Source: Pirellula sp. (GTDB lineage Bacteria > Planctomycetota > Planctomycetia > Pirellulales > Pirellulaceae). From it: DNA of 64,000 nucleotides. This document shows, one piece after another, positions 16,655-26,117 of this stretch (positions are counted from its first letter, which is position 1; each line of letters begins with the position of its first letter). The position numbers were made by a program, and so were the translations under genes. The notes under the pieces are model-generated. The model made no database searches. It was not told the DNA's origin and was given only the letters and a program-made list of their open reading frames with translations. The stretch spans positions 1 to 64,000 of the forward strand of contig JAJTID010000017.1 of NCBI GenBank assembly GCA_021300155.1, read 5' to 3'.

Positions 16655-18381
16655 TCGAGAGAGCCTTTGGTGCGAACCCACGGCATGGTAGTGTTGGAAG
16701 GTTCTGGTCGTGCTTCAGGATTGATTCGATTGTTGTTGGCTACGGCGAAGCGACTTTCGAAGTTGCGGTCGCTGGAAGAGTTCCTTTGGCCCTGCCGATC
16801 GCCCGTCGAAGAATTCAGACTGTCGTTGACGTCCGAGCGAACCTCCACTTCAAATTTCTGTACCTCAAGCCCTTGTTCCTTCAGGCGATCTTTTAGAACC
16901 TGAGAGTTGCCTAACAATGCATCACGGGCAACACGATTTTCAACCTCAAATTGCGCGGTGACTTGCGTCGCTTCAAACTTCAACGTCATCTGCAACGTGC
17001 CAAGCTCAGGCGGATGGAGTCGGATGCGTACCTGGCCTCCCCCGTTTCCGAGTTGTTCGATACCGCGCAGAACACGTTGCACAAGTTTAGACTCTTGATA
17101 CGGAGTCAAGTTTGCACGACTGGAGCCGGTGGTTTCCCTCGAAGCTGAGGTTGATGTGGAGCCCGAAATATTATTCGTAACGGAGACGGCGCCAGAGGAT
17201 GAAGGAGTCGATGGATTGGAGTTCAATGTTGCATTCGGAACGATACCAGCAGCAATCGAAAGCGAGGCTGGATTGGGTGTCAAATTCGATTGCGGCGCAG
17301 ATACGACAATAGAATCAGATATCGGTGGAGCATTGCTGAACGTCGTTGGTTCCGGTGGAATGTCGGACAGGTTTGTTGGCTCGAAGGAAGCCTCCACCGA
17401 GGATTGATTTTCCAGCCCCACATCTACGCTTGGCTCTCGGTAAGCATCATCGAAAGAGTTGCCTGAATCGAGTCGATTGCGTTCCAAGCGTTCTGAACGT
17501 CGATTTTCTTGCGGCTCGGACTCCGATGTTTGGCTATCCATTGATGGAAAGGCCACAGCCTCTTCTACAGGGCGGCTCTCTTGGTTACTCGCATCGAGAA
17601 CCGGCTTCTCTCGGCTATCTAGATCCTCTTTCTTCAGAACGAATTCGCTTTCGACGTCAGGCTTTGAATCCTTTGTTTGCTTTTTTGATGCTGCGCTGCT
17701 CACCTTTTGAGTGCTTGTGTCCGACTCGAATTGCACGGACTGAGTATCAGAAGTGACAGGTGTTGCCGCAGGGATATCGGAAGGCTTTACCTGCTCTTTT
17801 TCGTTTGTTGGATCTCTGAGACTATCACTTGCTATCTCTTGAACAAAGCCGGCTCCTTCCGGATCAACGATGGCTGGTCCGGCCTCTTCGACGACTGGCT
17901 CCTGGAGAGAAGCTGGATTGCCAGCAATCACTTTCGTCTCCTCGATGGACTGAGGCAGGTCGCCGTTGAGAGCATCGACTTCCAGTTCCTGTGTCACGTC
18001 GGAATCGCTGGCAGCGAGATCTTCTATCGAAGTCTCGGCTGGGATTGGAAGCTGAGGTGCGACGACTCCATAGACATACTCATCAGACGATTCTGTAGTC
18101 TCGTTGGACTCGTCGGTCTCCGATTCTGGTTCAGGCTCTTTGTTCTTCTCGGCCTTCGTGGCTGGCTCGATGGGATGAAGGGGCGAGGCTTCAACTTGAG
18201 TGTCAAAGAACTGAAGCTTTAGAAGCTCCTCTTCAAATGAATTTTGGTTAGAAATTACGTTGTAGGAACGCCGACGTACGTGAGTTGTGTCCTGGCTTGC
18301 AAGAGACCGGATTGAATTCATTTCTGACATAAAGCCCCCTGCTTTTCCCACGTTACGAAAGCTATCGTTGGGGGAGTTCAC
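16642..18381 (-). CDS. fliK: Flagellar hook-length control protein FliK
   Basis: FliK measures hook length and triggers the export switch to filament proteins. Most of the 579 residues are low-complexity, rich in Ser, Glu, Pro and Asn, as in other FliK central regions. The C-terminal domain (about residues 440-520) carries the family signature RIRLHPPELGTLQMTLKFE followed by RDALLGNSQVLKDRLKEQG. It is the last gene of the flagellar operon, 11 bases after the MotE-like gene. The GTG at 18381 follows AGGAG; an ATG at 18330 preceded by GGGGG is an alternative start. Confidence 0.92.
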   Translation of the reverse strand: MNSPNDSFRNVGKAGGFMSEMNSIRSLASQDTTHVRRRSYNVISNQNSFEEELLKLQFFDTQVEASPLHPIEPATKAEKNKEPEPESETDESNETTESSDEYVYGVVAPQLPIPAETSIEDLAASDSDVTQELEVDALNGDLPQSIEETKVIAGNPASLQEPVVEEAGPAIVDPEGAGFVQEIASDSLRDPTNEKEQVKPSDIPAATPVTSDTQSVQFESDTSTQKVSSAASKKQTKDSKPDVESEFVLKKEDLDSREKPVLDASNQESRPVEEAVAFPSMDSQTSESEPQENRRSERLERNRLDSGNSFDDAYREPSVDVGLENQSSVEASFEPTNLSDIPPEPTTFSNAPPISDSIVVSAPQSNLTPNPASLSIAAGIVPNATLNSNPSTPSSSGAVSVTNNISGSTSTSASRETTGSSRANLTPYQESKLVQRVLRGIEQLGNGGGQVRIRLHPPELGTLQMTLKFEATQVTAQFEVENRVARDALLGNSQVLKDRLKEQGLEVQKFEVEVRSDVNDSLNSSTGDRQGQRNSSSDRNFESRFAVANNNRINPEARPEPSNTTMPWVRTKGSLDVSA

Positions 18382-18392
18382 CCAATGGTCTC

Positions 18393-19067
18393 CTACTGAA
18401 CGTTCTCTTTTCGAGGTGCAGGGGGTTGTTCGCTGACATTACGTCCTTCGACTTTCCCTTGCCCTCGAATCTCATTCAGAATCTCGGAAATCATTGCCTG
18501 ATCGGCTTCATCGGAAAACTCCGCCAAGATCTTTTTGAGTTTATCGGCATCGAGCGAGTCTATCATCGAGACAACATCCGCTTTCTTGCCGTTTTGTATC
18601 CAGTTTGATAGTTGTTCCTTAGCCATTGCAGGATCAAGAGCTTCAAGAATTGCGCGTAGTTTTTGAACCGTTTCCAGCTCTTTTGTCTTAATGCTTTCAT
18701 TTTGCTGCAGTTTGAATGCCGCTACGTTTCCATCATGACGTTTCTTTTCCTCCTCTAGAATTCGCGCTTTTTCGTTCAATTGATACTGAAATCGAACGAG
18801 CGCGGCGTGATTCGCGTCTGTCTCGAGCATCGCTTTGTTCTTCGCCGCGAGTACGTCTTCGTAGGACAGGACTGGCGCGTTTCGCCCTTCCTTGATAGCA
18901 TTCGTCAGCCTCTGTCCCTGGATATCAATGCCATTGAGCAAAGCAACAATCTGGGTAAGGGTTCGCATCGAGAAATGTCCCTTGGCCGCCGACATCCCCA
19001 AAATACAGAGAAGGCCCAAGAAGGCTGCCGTACAACTCCACAGAAAGAAGCCGAGTAACTTTTTCAT
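18393..19067 (-). CDS. MotE-like flagellar protein with MgtE-N-type C-terminal domain
   Basis: The ATG at 19067 starts a membrane anchor (MKKLLGFFLWSCTAAFLGLLCILG). A long charged helix region rich in Lys, Glu and Gln follows (about residues 75-150, likely coiled coil). The C-terminal part has the repeated helical pattern LEALDPAMAKEQLSNW...VVSMIDSLDADKLKKILAEF, which resembles the MgtE-N/FliG-N-like fold of MotE, a chaperone for the stator protein MotC and torque generation. Its position between fliJ and fliK is the usual one for MotE/FlbB-like genes. The 20 residues upstream in the longest frame overlap the fliJ end and lack a signal. Length 224 aa. Confidence 0.75.
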   Translation of the reverse strand: MKKLLGFFLWSCTAAFLGLLCILGMSAAKGHFSMRTLTQIVALLNGIDIQGQRLTNAIKEGRNAPVLSYEDVLAAKNKAMLETDANHAALVRFQYQLNEKARILEEEKKRHDGNVAAFKLQQNESIKTKELETVQKLRAILEALDPAMAKEQLSNWIQNGKKADVVSMIDSLDADKLKKILAEFSDEADQAMISEILNEIRGQGKVEGRNVSEQPPAPRKENVQ

Positions 19068-19083
19068 AATGTATCGAGGTTCA

Positions 19084-19548
19084 TTAGGCCTCGTCCTCGT
19101 TTGCATTGGATTGGATGGAGATGGCATGCCTTACGCTGGACCATTCATCCGTACGTTCTTGTTGCTTAAGCAATGCCAGCGTTTCGGCCGACTCAATCCG
19201 TTGATCTCTCAGTTTCTCAAGTGACTTTACCGATTGTTGACATTTCAATAACGACGCTTCTCGTCGCTGAAGTTCCTGATTCAGCTTGCTCAGATGATCA
19301 TCAAGCTGTTGCACCTGAGCCAGCAATATCATTTGAAATCGTTGGGCATCGAGGAGGCTCCGTAGATCGATTGCACCGGCGCTTGCTCCTTTGCGTAAAT
19401 CATTCATTTCGGCATTTTGAGCCATGAGCTCACGCTTATTTTCTTCTACTTTCGCAATGGCTAATCGCGCATCCTGAACCATCTTCGCAGCTTGATCACG
19501 ATCGCGTTTGCGAATCTTCAAGAGTGTTGCAAGCCGGAATTTGAACAT
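19084..19548 (-). CDS. fliJ: Flagellar export protein FliJ
   Basis: A 154-residue, almost wholly helical, charged protein starting MFKFRLATLLKIRKRDRDQAAKMV, which matches the FliJ N-terminus (basic amphipathic start followed by a long coiled coil). FliJ acts as the stalk of the flagellar export ATPase and recycles chaperones. Its place directly after fliI and before the MotE-like gene supports the call, since sequence similarity in this family is low. Confidence 0.85.
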   Translation of the reverse strand: MFKFRLATLLKIRKRDRDQAAKMVQDARLAIAKVEENKRELMAQNAEMNDLRKGASAGAIDLRSLLDAQRFQMILLAQVQQLDDHLSKLNQELQRREASLLKCQQSVKSLEKLRDQRIESAETLALLKQQERTDEWSSVRHAISIQSNANEDEA

Positions 19549-19594
19549 GGATTCTATTCTTTAGCGGGTGCTGGCATCTGTTGTTTACCGCCGG

Positions 19595-21001
19595 TTAAGC
19601 GGCTCGCGTCACCTGGGCATTGTTGGCTGGTGACTGATTGGTTGCTGTTGCGACCTGTGCAAGTTTTAGTAGGTCTTCTTGAGATTTAGCCCACGGAATC
19701 AGTTCGCGTTGCCCCTGGGCAAGAAATGCCTCAATCATCGGCCGCATCTGAATGGCACGATCAATTGTCGGATTGCTTCCGCGGGAATAGGCGCCGATGT
19801 TGATCAAGTCTTCGTTTTCTTTGTAGATGGCCATGAGCGATCGAATCAAGTCCGCTGCCTGCCGAAGTTCAGGGCTAATTAAGTGGGATTGCAAGCGACT
19901 TAAACTGGGCAACACATCGATGGCCGGGTAGCGCCCTTTGGACGCGATACTACGCGACAAATGAATGTGTCCATCCAACAGTCCTCGCAATGTATCACTG
20001 ATTGGTTCATTGGTATCGTCCCCTTCCACAAGAACCGTGTAAAGTGCCGTGATACTTCCCTTTTGATTGATACCAGATCTCTCTACGAGTTGGGGCAGCA
20101 TCGCGAAGACACTTGGCGGATAGCCGCGAGTTGTGGGAACCTCACCAGCAGCAAGACCAACTTCTCTTTGTGCCATTGCGAAACGGGTAACAGAATCCAT
20201 AAGTAAGAGTACATTTTTACCTTCATCGCGAAGCGCTTCGGCGATGGCCGTCGCGGTTTTTGCTGCAAGAATTCGCTTCGGCGCAGGTTGATCGCTCGTC
20301 GCAACCACCGTGACACTTTTTTGGCGTCCTTCTTCACCAAGGTCGCGTTCTAAAAACTCGCGGACTTCACGACCTCGTTCGCCGATCAACGCGATAACAA
20401 CATTATCCGCTTCAGTTCCGCGCGCAAGCATGCCAAGTAGAGTGCTTTTTCCCACGCCGGATCCGGCGAAGATACCCATTCGTTGCCCGCATCCTAATGT
20501 TAAAAACATATCGAACGCACGAACTTGGGTAGGTAGAATCTTGTCTATAGGCGGACGTTGCAATGCAGGGACTGGCGGCGCATCGCAAGGCATCTTTCTA
20601 CCAAGCGTCAGTGGCCCGAGGTCATCCATCGGAAGCCCCGTCGCATCCAAGACTCTACCTATAATCGACGCGCTAACACTCACGGAACGGTATGTTTGAA
20701 ATAGTTCGACTTGATCTCCCTGGCTCACTCCATCCCAGTTATCCAGTGGAGCCAAAATCGTCTTGCCACCGTCGAAGCCGATGACTTCCGCCTGCAAGGA
20801 GTCTTGTTGTCTCCGATGTATCTTCACCAATGCTCCAACAGGAACCGGAAGCCCATCCACCACAATAGTAGTGCCTCGTATGCTCCTGACCCTACCGGTA
20901 ACTCCAAATGGCAGAATGCGTTGTAACGAGTGATTCCAGTGTTTCTTCTGAATCAGCGTGGGAAAGGATTGGAATTGTGGAAACGATGTCGATTCGCTCA
21001 T
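19595..21001 (-). CDS. fliI: Flagellum-specific export ATPase FliI
   Basis: FliI is the hexameric ATPase of the flagellar type III export apparatus, related to the F1 beta subunit. The Walker A motif is GSGVGKST (residues 180-187) and Walker B is LLLMDS (265-270), followed by TRFAMAQREVGLA. The conserved GYPPSVFAMLPQLVERSG and SDTLRGLLDGHI segments are present. Length 468 aa is slightly above the usual ~440, owing to the N-terminus. It begins 2 bases before the end of the fliH stop region, so the two genes are tightly coupled. Confidence 0.97.
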   Translation of the reverse strand: MSESTSFPQFQSFPTLIQKKHWNHSLQRILPFGVTGRVRSIRGTTIVVDGLPVPVGALVKIHRRQQDSLQAEVIGFDGGKTILAPLDNWDGVSQGDQVELFQTYRSVSVSASIIGRVLDATGLPMDDLGPLTLGRKMPCDAPPVPALQRPPIDKILPTQVRAFDMFLTLGCGQRMGIFAGSGVGKSTLLGMLARGTEADNVVIALIGERGREVREFLERDLGEEGRQKSVTVVATSDQPAPKRILAAKTATAIAEALRDEGKNVLLLMDSVTRFAMAQREVGLAAGEVPTTRGYPPSVFAMLPQLVERSGINQKGSITALYTVLVEGDDTNEPISDTLRGLLDGHIHLSRSIASKGRYPAIDVLPSLSRLQSHLISPELRQAADLIRSLMAIYKENEDLINIGAYSRGSNPTIDRAIQMRPMIEAFLAQGQRELIPWAKSQEDLLKLAQVATATNQSPANNAQVTRAA

Positions 21002-21003
21002 GG

Positions 21004-21678
21004 CTACTGTAGTTCTTCCATTAAACGCCGTAACTGAGTTCGAATCGTACGATCGATCGTTGTGTCTTCGGTCTGAAGAATGATTCCAAATCGCCCGACA
21101 GCCACATCTTCTGTTACTTGGATCTGGACGTTGGAGCCCAAACTGTTGAGGATCTCTGCAATAGACTGGGAAAGGATTTCAGCGTCGTCGGGATGAATGC
21201 GAAGTGTCAGATTTCTTTGCCCCGACACGAGCCGCACCGAATCTTGAATCCAATCCAACAGAATGGTTGGATCGCATTCGATTTGTCGGACCAGTAGCTT
21301 CTCTGCGATAGCAATGGCGATAGCGATTGTTTCATGTTGCCATTGTCGAAGCCATTGCTCAGTCGCTGTTTCTAACTCGCTACAAAAACGTTCCACACTT
21401 TGAACGGTGTTTTGAACACGATCATTTGCGATCCGTGTAGCGAGCTGTTGCGCCATTTTCTCCACTTGAGACTGGCTGCCCTTTAGGCCTTCTTGCTGCG
21501 CATTGCTTCGAATGCGTTCACACTCGGACTGGCTTTCCTTCAGCAACTGCTGTGCTTGCTCGCGAACCGTATCAAGGTATAGCTTTGCCCTGGCGGTCAC
21601 GTCCTCCCAGTTGAAAACCTCTGCTTGAGCAGTGTTCGAACCATGGAGCAAGGCTTTCGATTTAAAAACACTAGCCAT
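21004..21678 (-). CDS. fliH: Flagellar assembly protein FliH
   Basis: FliH binds and restrains FliI and links it to the export gate. The 224-residue product has a long helical N-terminal half (EDVTARAKLYLDTVREQAQQLL, then charged repeats) and a C-terminal alpha/beta domain with LLVRQIECDPTILLDWIQDSVRLV and LRIHPDDAEIL, typical of FliH/YscL/HrpE proteins. It lies 14 bases after the FliG-like gene and 2 bases before fliI, so context and sequence agree. Confidence 0.9.
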   Translation of the reverse strand: MASVFKSKALLHGSNTAQAEVFNWEDVTARAKLYLDTVREQAQQLLKESQSECERIRSNAQQEGLKGSQSQVEKMAQQLATRIANDRVQNTVQSVERFCSELETATEQWLRQWQHETIAIAIAIAEKLLVRQIECDPTILLDWIQDSVRLVSGQRNLTLRIHPDDAEILSQSIAEILNSLGSNVQIQVTEDVAVGRFGIILQTEDTTIDRTIRTQLRRLMEELQ

Positions 21679-21692
21679 TCGTTCACCTCATC

Positions 21693-23036
21693 TCACGCAG
21701 CGGATACGAAAGTAACACTTGACAATGCCGAGATTCGCGAAGCAATGATCAGTTCTTCGGCGCGAAGCAGAATATTCGACTGTGCAAGCTCCGATTCGTG
21801 GCTCGTCGCAGTTCCTCGTTGTCTTAAATGCAAACGAAATTTCTTGATATCATTCCGTGGAATAAGTCGTTCGATTCGTTGAATTACACGCTTGGATGCC
21901 CCGCATAGAGCCGTCAGAACGGTGGACTTGTCGCACGCATGAAGCAGTGTAACGAGATCGGTATCTGAAAGTTCGAGCAACACATCGAACTCGTTCGTTC
22001 GATCCTTAGCCAGCGTCGACTCATTACTCTCGTTGAAGTTTCCGTTCGCTAACTTTTCCAAATCGGTCACCACCTCTTCGTTCGACTTCGATTCACGATA
22101 TCGATTGATTGGAACGATCATGCTTTCGTCGAAGATATCGTCAACGACCGATCCTAAAGCTGGAACTGCGGACTTCGATGGAGAAATGGTTTCCATCGCG
22201 GTAGGCTCCACCATCGCCGGTGGCTGCGTTGGATTCTCGATCGCTGATGCCGGCTTGAATTCTTCTCGTGGTTTCAACGCGGATTTCCAGCCCAATTGTC
22301 TGGCCACCGATTCATTTTGTAATGCGATAGAGTCCAACCAAGCTTGTTTCTGCGATTCCCCGAACTGGTCGACGATTGCAGCAAGTTTCGAAATCCCCGC
22401 AATCGTCGCTGTCTTTTGAACGGGGGGTGTTTTTGGAAGCTTGCGATCAATTTCTGCAAGAATGTCCGATAAAATTTGAGGATCGGTCAGAAAGAGATCA
22501 GGGATCGCTGCAAGAGTTGCACTCGCAGTAGTGATTGGCAAATGATCCAAGAGCGATTTGGCTCGTTCGGGCGATAGTTGATTTATGACAGTTGCTATGA
22601 CCGTTGGGCGTTCGTCGGCAAGAAAAACAGCTAAAGAAGCAGGCTCCCACGCGAGCCATGGCGTTTCGGACTCGAGGGTATTTTGCTGACCGATGAAGGG
22701 TGCGCTCGATTCGCTGCGCCGCGTCATCGGGCTGATTTCAATCTGATCAATTGGAGTTGAATTCGAAATAAGGGCCGCCGCTGGTGAAAACTCGTTTGCA
22801 GCGGGATCTGCAGCTACCTGTGGTTGTCCGCGACCAAGGGTGCCGAGAAGCCCCTGAAGCCCTGACATGGCTTGCGCTCGCTCCTTGGGAGTCACGGCCC
22901 CGAGATTTACCATCGCTTGCCGAACGGCGCGAGCCATTTCGGTAGGCAACTGAGCCAACAAACCACGCGAAGTACCCGAGTCCAACGATTGTAGAACGAT
23001 CGCAACCTGTCGAATGCGTTGATCGGGTGCCGCCAT
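21693..23036 (-). CDS. fliG: Divergent FliG-like flagellar motor switch protein
   Basis: FliG is the rotor protein that takes torque from the stator. The N-terminal domain (residues ~5-60, RQVAIVLQSLDSGTSRGLLAQLP) and a middle domain (~150-225, DERPTVIATVINQLSPERAKSLLDHLP) match FliG, but the usual EHPQ motif reads ERPT. A C-terminal domain (~355-440) contains LLELSDTDLVTLLHACDK and LTALCGASKRVIQRIERLIPRNDIKKF, aligning with the torque-helix region, though charged positions differ. A linker of roughly 100 low-complexity residues separates the middle and C-terminal domains, making 447 aa against the usual ~330-340. Upstream position relative to fliH fits the standard fliG-fliH order, but no fliF is present. 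It may be a second, specialised FliG. Confidence 0.75.
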   Translation of the reverse strand: MAAPDQRIRQVAIVLQSLDSGTSRGLLAQLPTEMARAVRQAMVNLGAVTPKERAQAMSGLQGLLGTLGRGQPQVAADPAANEFSPAAALISNSTPIDQIEISPMTRRSESSAPFIGQQNTLESETPWLAWEPASLAVFLADERPTVIATVINQLSPERAKSLLDHLPITTASATLAAIPDLFLTDPQILSDILAEIDRKLPKTPPVQKTATIAGISKLAAIVDQFGESQKQAWLDSIALQNESVARQLGWKSALKPREEFKPASAIENPTQPPAMVEPTAMETISPSKSAVPALGSVVDDIFDESMIVPINRYRESKSNEEVVTDLEKLANGNFNESNESTLAKDRTNEFDVLLELSDTDLVTLLHACDKSTVLTALCGASKRVIQRIERLIPRNDIKKFRLHLRQRGTATSHESELAQSNILLRAEELIIASRISALSSVTFVSAA

Positions 23037-23135
23037 AGATCACTGACGCTTTGGGGAAGTGAGGTAATTGGGGAGATTCCCCTACAATCTCTACACTTTT
23101 TCTAGCACCCAAGTCTAGATCGGATTACCCATCCC

Positions 23136-24317
23136 CTAGCGACGATTCTCGATTTGTTGCAGTCGCGCCTCTAATTGCTGTAGTCGCTGCTGGGTTGTTT
23201 GCAATTCGTTATTCACTCGATCAAGCTCTTGTTGTAAGGTAGCCACATATTCAGGCGTCAACATGTCAGTCGAAATTCCTGACTCGGAATTCGCGACTCC
23301 AGGCAACTCCGCATCGGCTCGAATCAAAACTGCGGATGACTGTCGTAGTGTCGCCCCACGATAATACGATACGGTAATGACTTCGCCTGGAACCGAGCTC
23401 ATGATCGCATCTAGCACATCCTCCGCAGTGCGAGCTTCCTTTCCGTGAATTGCAACAATGCAGTCCCCTGGGCGTAGTCCCGCTTGTTCAGCGGGAGAAC
23501 CTTCGATCACTTCTGTCACCGATGCCCCTCGGAACGTCGGGATGCCAAACTGCCTTCGGTAGGCATCGGACATGTTGGCTACGTTGATTCCGAAATATCC
23601 TTGCCCAGATTGTTCGGTCGTCCATAAACTAGACTGAGTACCTGGCACATTTCCATGAATCCGATTCGCCAAGTTGCGGTCCATCAAGACGGCCGTCACC
23701 GAACTGCTCTTTCCGAGCCGTTCTACAAGAAATCGAACGGGTGTTCCTGGGCTGTAGTGTGACAATTGCTCCGCAAAGGCATCGACGGTCGAAACCGCGT
23801 TTCCTTCAACTCCAATAAGTCGATCACCAACGCGAAACCCGGCCTTCCAGGCTGGAGAATCTGGTTTGACTTCCGCTACCACTAAACCAAACCCACCACC
23901 AGGAATCGATTCGACGGTCATTCCCAAATAGCCTCCACCACCGGGGGCAGGTACAGGATTTGTAATGATCGATGGGGATCGTCTTGCAGAAAGAGGCTTC
24001 GAAGTCGTTCGGCTACTTGGATTCGCTTCGAGCCTTGGTGCAAGTTTCGGACTTGGCAACTCCTCATCATTGGTGTCTTTGCCGGCAGGTCCGAGAAGCA
24101 TAGGAGGCGGACTGGGGGGCTGCGGTGCTGGCAGGTTTTCGGAAGACTCTGTACTAGCACTCGTCGACTCTTGAGGAGGCGATTGCTTCGACTTGGAATC
24201 TTCCTGACGCTTTAGGATCTTCTCTTCGAGCTGCTTCAGGAAATCCTGAGCGAAAAGCGAGGGGGCTGCGGTCCAAAAGAAAATAGCGACGGCAAAAATA
24301 GTTCGATTCAATAGCAT
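23136..24317 (-). CDS. Secreted double-PDZ protein with C-terminal coiled coil
   Basis: After a signal peptide (to about residue 23, SLFAQ) comes a disordered Pro/Ser-rich region, then PDZ1 (~128-212, GYLGMTVESIPGGGFGLVV, GFRVGDRLIGVEGN) and PDZ2 (~239-335, GYFGINVANM, AGLRPGDCIVAIHGKE). Residues ~356-392 form a Gln/Leu-rich coiled coil. There is no trypsin-like domain (no GNSGGP), so it is not a DegP protease; it more likely scaffolds or recruits partners in the periplasm. Length 393 aa. It lies 99 bases upstream of the flagellar operon on the same strand, but functional linkage is unproven. Confidence 0.85.
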   Translation of the reverse strand: MLLNRTIFAVAIFFWTAAPSLFAQDFLKQLEEKILKRQEDSKSKQSPPQESTSASTESSENLPAPQPPSPPPMLLGPAGKDTNDEELPSPKLAPRLEANPSSRTTSKPLSARRSPSIITNPVPAPGGGGYLGMTVESIPGGGFGLVVAEVKPDSPAWKAGFRVGDRLIGVEGNAVSTVDAFAEQLSHYSPGTPVRFLVERLGKSSSVTAVLMDRNLANRIHGNVPGTQSSLWTTEQSGQGYFGINVANMSDAYRRQFGIPTFRGASVTEVIEGSPAEQAGLRPGDCIVAIHGKEARTAEDVLDAIMSSVPGEVITVSYYRGATLRQSSAVLIRADAELPGVANSESGISTDMLTPEYVATLQQELDRVNNELQTTQQRLQQLEARLQQIENRR

Positions 24318-24434
24318 TTAGCAACTCCTGCATTCAAATGTTCGGTCGGATTACGATATCGAATCCACTACGATTCTTGCAACGGAGCTTTCAAAGACAA
24401 CGCATACATTGTCAAAATAACGAACATCCGCCAA

Positions 24435-25673
24435 CTAATCTAATCGACCGCATATCATGGTCGCATTATGGCCGCCAAACCCGAAGCTGTTGTTCATTGC
24501 AATCTTCACCTTGCGATCACGCGGTTGGTTTGGCGTAAAGTCTAGATCGCACGCTGGATCAGGAGTGTCGAGGTTAATCGTTGGAGGAATGACTCCATCG
24601 TAGCAAGCTAAAATGGAGAGGATCATCTCGATACTCCCGCTCGCTCCCAACGCATGTCCCAAATGCCCCTTGGTGCTTGAGATCGCGACGGATCTCGCCG
24701 ACTCAGCGAATACATTCTTTACAGCAACCGTCTCGGCTTTGTCTCCCAACGGTGTGCTGGTTCCATGAGCGTTGATGTAGTCAACATCGGAAGCATTTAG
24801 TTTAGCGTCGCGAAGTGCATTCGACATTGCCCGCCCTGCTCCGCGACCTTGTTCGTCGGGGGCCGTGATATGTCCGGCATCACAAGATCCACCGTATCCC
24901 AAAATTTCGCAATAAATACGAGCCCCGCGTCGTTTCGCATGCTCGTATTCTTCAAAGATCAACACGCCACAACCTTCCGAAAGCACAAAACCATCGCGGT
25001 CGGCATCGAAAGGTCTACTCGCTTTTTCTGGTGCATCGTTCCGTGTCGAAAGGGCCTTCATGTTCGCAAAGCCAGACACACCCATTGCGGTAATGGCAGC
25101 TTCGGTACCGCCGGTAATCATCACGTCGGCATCATCGTATTGAATGGCCTTGAGAGCGTCACCCATAGCATTGTTGCTACTCGCACATGCAGTAGCGACT
25201 GCGAAGTTTGGCCCCTGAAGTCCGTACTGAATTGCGATGTTCCCACCCGCCGCATTGAGCATCATTTTCGGGATGGTGAATGGACTAACTCGATCTGGCC
25301 CTTTGCTAAAGAGACGGAACATCTGTTCCTCGATCTCGTTCAGGCCGCCTATGCCAGAGCCAAGGATGACGCCGCAACGCGTCGCATCCTCTTTCGAAAA
25401 CTCAATCCCACAATCTTTTACAGCGTGATAAGCTGCATACATCGCGAAAAGAGTAAAACGATCAAGTCGCTTTATTTCTTTCGGCTCAACCGCCGTGCCG
25501 GGGTCGAAGTTAGTTACATCCCCGCCAAAACGGACTTTGTGATGCGTGGTATCAATGATGGAAAGAGGATGTATGCCACTCTTTCCATCCAAGACTGCTT
25601 TCCATAGATCTGCAACATCACAAGACAGGGGCGTTACGCATCCTAAGCCTGTTACGACTACACGACGTCTCAT
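24435..25673 (-). CDS. fabF: Beta-ketoacyl-ACP synthase II
   Basis: FabF condenses malonyl-ACP with acyl-ACP during fatty-acid elongation in the cytoplasm. The catalytic triad is Cys163 (ATACASS), His303 (NAHGTSTPLGD) and His340 (KGHLGHALGASG), the same numbering as the E. coli enzyme. The start MRRRVVVTGLG was chosen over a TTG four codons upstream because it gives the family's exact N-terminus and a length of 412 aa. It is downstream of acpP on the same strand with a 45-base gap, forming the common acpP-fabF pair. Confidence 0.97.
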   Translation of the reverse strand: MRRRVVVTGLGCVTPLSCDVADLWKAVLDGKSGIHPLSIIDTTHHKVRFGGDVTNFDPGTAVEPKEIKRLDRFTLFAMYAAYHAVKDCGIEFSKEDATRCGVILGSGIGGLNEIEEQMFRLFSKGPDRVSPFTIPKMMLNAAGGNIAIQYGLQGPNFAVATACASSNNAMGDALKAIQYDDADVMITGGTEAAITAMGVSGFANMKALSTRNDAPEKASRPFDADRDGFVLSEGCGVLIFEEYEHAKRRGARIYCEILGYGGSCDAGHITAPDEQGRGAGRAMSNALRDAKLNASDVDYINAHGTSTPLGDKAETVAVKNVFAESARSVAISSTKGHLGHALGASGSIEMILSILACYDGVIPPTINLDTPDPACDLDFTPNQPRDRKVKIAMNNSFGFGGHNATMICGRLD

Positions 25674-25718
25674 CAAAAAACCCAAAAAACAGAGGTTGTT
25701 CTATCGAAGTGCAAAGGC

Positions 25719-25955
25719 CTAAGCCTGCTGCTTCTCGATGTAATCCACTGCTTCTCCAACGCGTTGGATCTTTTCAGCAGCGTCTTCGGGGATGCTGATG
25801 TCGAACTCTTCTTCAAGCTCCATCACCAATTCCACGGTATCCAACGAGTCTGCTCCCAAGTCGTTCACAAAGTGAGTGTCGCGACCAATCTTGTCTTTCT
25901 CGACTCCCAATTGCTCCGCAACGATATCGATGACTCGTTCCTCAATAGATGCCAT
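25719..25955 (-). CDS. acpP: Acyl carrier protein
   Basis: A 78-residue acidic helical protein with the 4'-phosphopantetheine attachment serine at Ser37 in [15 protein letters not shown] carries growing acyl chains during fatty-acid synthesis. The sequence is close to canonical AcpP along its whole length ([29 protein letters not shown]). It is the promoter-proximal gene of the acpP-fabF pair; the 244 bases upstream hold no other gene. Confidence 0.98.
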   Translation of the reverse strand: MASIEERVIDIVAEQLGVEKDKIGRDTHFVNDLGADSLDTVELVMELEEEFDISIPEDAAEKIQRVGEAVDYIEKQQA

Positions 25956-26117
25956 AACAGGGTGCTCCCCTCAGCTGTATTTCGTAAATCAAAAGGTCAG
26001 GAATAGGTATCTTCACGCGGCCAGAGTGCTGGCGTGGCAGAACGTAACGGATTCTAGCAAAATAGGTCAAGCCATGAAGGGGCTAGAATGGCATTGAAAT
26101 CAGAAGTTTTGTACCTT

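Noticed and set aside
21693-23036. FliG-like gene as a pseudogene
   Set aside because: The frame is intact over 447 codons with FliG-like N, middle and C regions. The changes look like divergence instead of decay.
24849-25607. 252-residue open frame opposite fabF
   Set aside because: Antisense shadow of a well-conserved fabF. It has no recognisable domain or ribosome-binding site, and its open state follows from fabF codon use.
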